From Rhodospirillaceae bacterium (GTDB taxonomy: Bacteria; Pseudomonadota; Alphaproteobacteria; UBA6615): DNA of 64,000 nucleotides. The DNA is taken from positions 62,001-126,000 of the forward strand of contig JABIVD010000049.1 in the NCBI GenBank assembly GCA_018667335.1, in the 5' to 3' direction. The position numbers were made by a program, and so were the translations under genes. Each line of letters starts with the position of its first letter. Position 1 is the stretch's first letter. Below the pieces are notes generated by a model. It had not been told where the DNA came from and did no database searches. It was given only the letters and a program-made list of their open reading frames with translations. This document shows positions 63,892-64,000 of the stretch, one piece after another.

Positions 63892-64000
63892 ATGGCGAAG
63901 CCGAAAGTCATTGTGAACATGTATCCGGTGTTGCCGGCCACGGGTGAGGCGGACCGCGCCGCCAAGCGGCCGATCGGGCGAAATTCCGAGATCTACAACA
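63892..64000 (+). CDS. Start of a gene, possibly LLM-class oxidoreductase (3' truncated)
   Basis: Thirty-six codons from an ATG preceded by GGGGG; the gene runs off the window. The visible residues (KVIVNMYPVLPATGE ... RPIGRNSEIY) resemble the first strand of luciferase-like oxidoreductases, but this is too short to be sure. It is divergent from hemB. Confidence 0.5.
   Translation, partial: MAKPKVIVNMYPVLPATGEADRAAKRPIGRNSEIYN

Noticed and set aside
1-64000. tRNA, rRNA, CRISPR array, insertion sequence or prophage
   Set aside because: I looked for clover-leaf arms with CCA-like ends, regular spacer-repeat arrays, transposase or integrase motifs and terminal inverted repeats and saw none.

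Overview
The window is high-GC, gene-dense chromosomal DNA from a free-living, motile alphaproteobacterium. A Rhodospirillales-like lineage would fit, but I cannot fix the genus. The assignment rests on MipZ in place of a Min system, an NDUFA12-type complex I accessory subunit, the order NDUFA12 - two MCE proteins - DUF2155 - aat / accC - accB - aroQ, the core cluster rpoZ - rsh - pdxJ - acpS - lepB - rnc - era - recO - parC, class II (B12) ribonucleotide reductase, and a phasin, which implies polyhydroxyalkanoate granules. I saw no IS element, prophage, CRISPR array, tRNA or rRNA. Most genes are tightly packed with 4-base ATGA or GTGA overlaps.

Layout. 1-3034: three tandem exported DUF3179 proteins, then a molybdopterin/4Fe-4S oxidoreductase (3107-5233) coupled to mipZ, a VWA-like protein and a membrane J-domain protein resembling mitochondrial Tim14 (to 7607). 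7696-11291: galU, ugd and a phosphohexomutase, supplying nucleotide sugars for surface polysaccharide. 11433-16023: luciferase-like oxidoreductase, MaoC hydratase, SPOR-tailed D-Ala-D-Ala carboxypeptidase, lipoprotein, esterase. 16157-16900: phasin with a promoter, a probable PhaR operator and a strong terminator. 17022-19843: clpS-clpA. 19909-22507: RidA, CDF metal exporter and an acyltransferase on the minus strand. 22738-26427: nrdJ with a candidate tandem NrdR box upstream. 26774-31424: NDUFA12, MCE pair and DUF2155 facing aat-accC-accB-aroQ. 31592-35886: ornithine/lysine decarboxylase, an AT-richer DHFR-like gene that looks acquired, a MarR regulator divergent from hpd with a palindromic operator in the hpd promoter spacer, and a family 5-like uracil-DNA glycosylase. 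36099-46947: folK, the rpoZ-to-parC cluster and bioY. 47046-51996: a TakP-like TRAP transporter with an unusual C-terminal extension on its large permease. 52194-58768: bpt, motB, motA, ilvA and a penicillin-acylase family protein. 58778-64000: GNAT, two alpha/beta hydrolases, 1-Cys peroxiredoxin, a membrane protein, hemB and the start of another gene.

Connections. The known bacterial N-degron adaptor and transferase parts (ClpS, ClpA, Aat and Bpt) all lie within 36 kb in three separate operons; the ClpP protease is not in the window. AccB, AccC and BioY link biotin supply to fatty-acid synthesis, with AcpS in the central cluster. Regulatory DNA is readable at three places: the phasin promoter, the marR/hpd intergenic region and the nrdJ upstream region. 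Most of the window is conserved housekeeping DNA. The best candidates for under-described biology are the DUF3179 trio with its oxidoreductase neighbour, the mipZ-VWA-J-protein operon, the paired single-domain MCE proteins and the TRAP permease tail.
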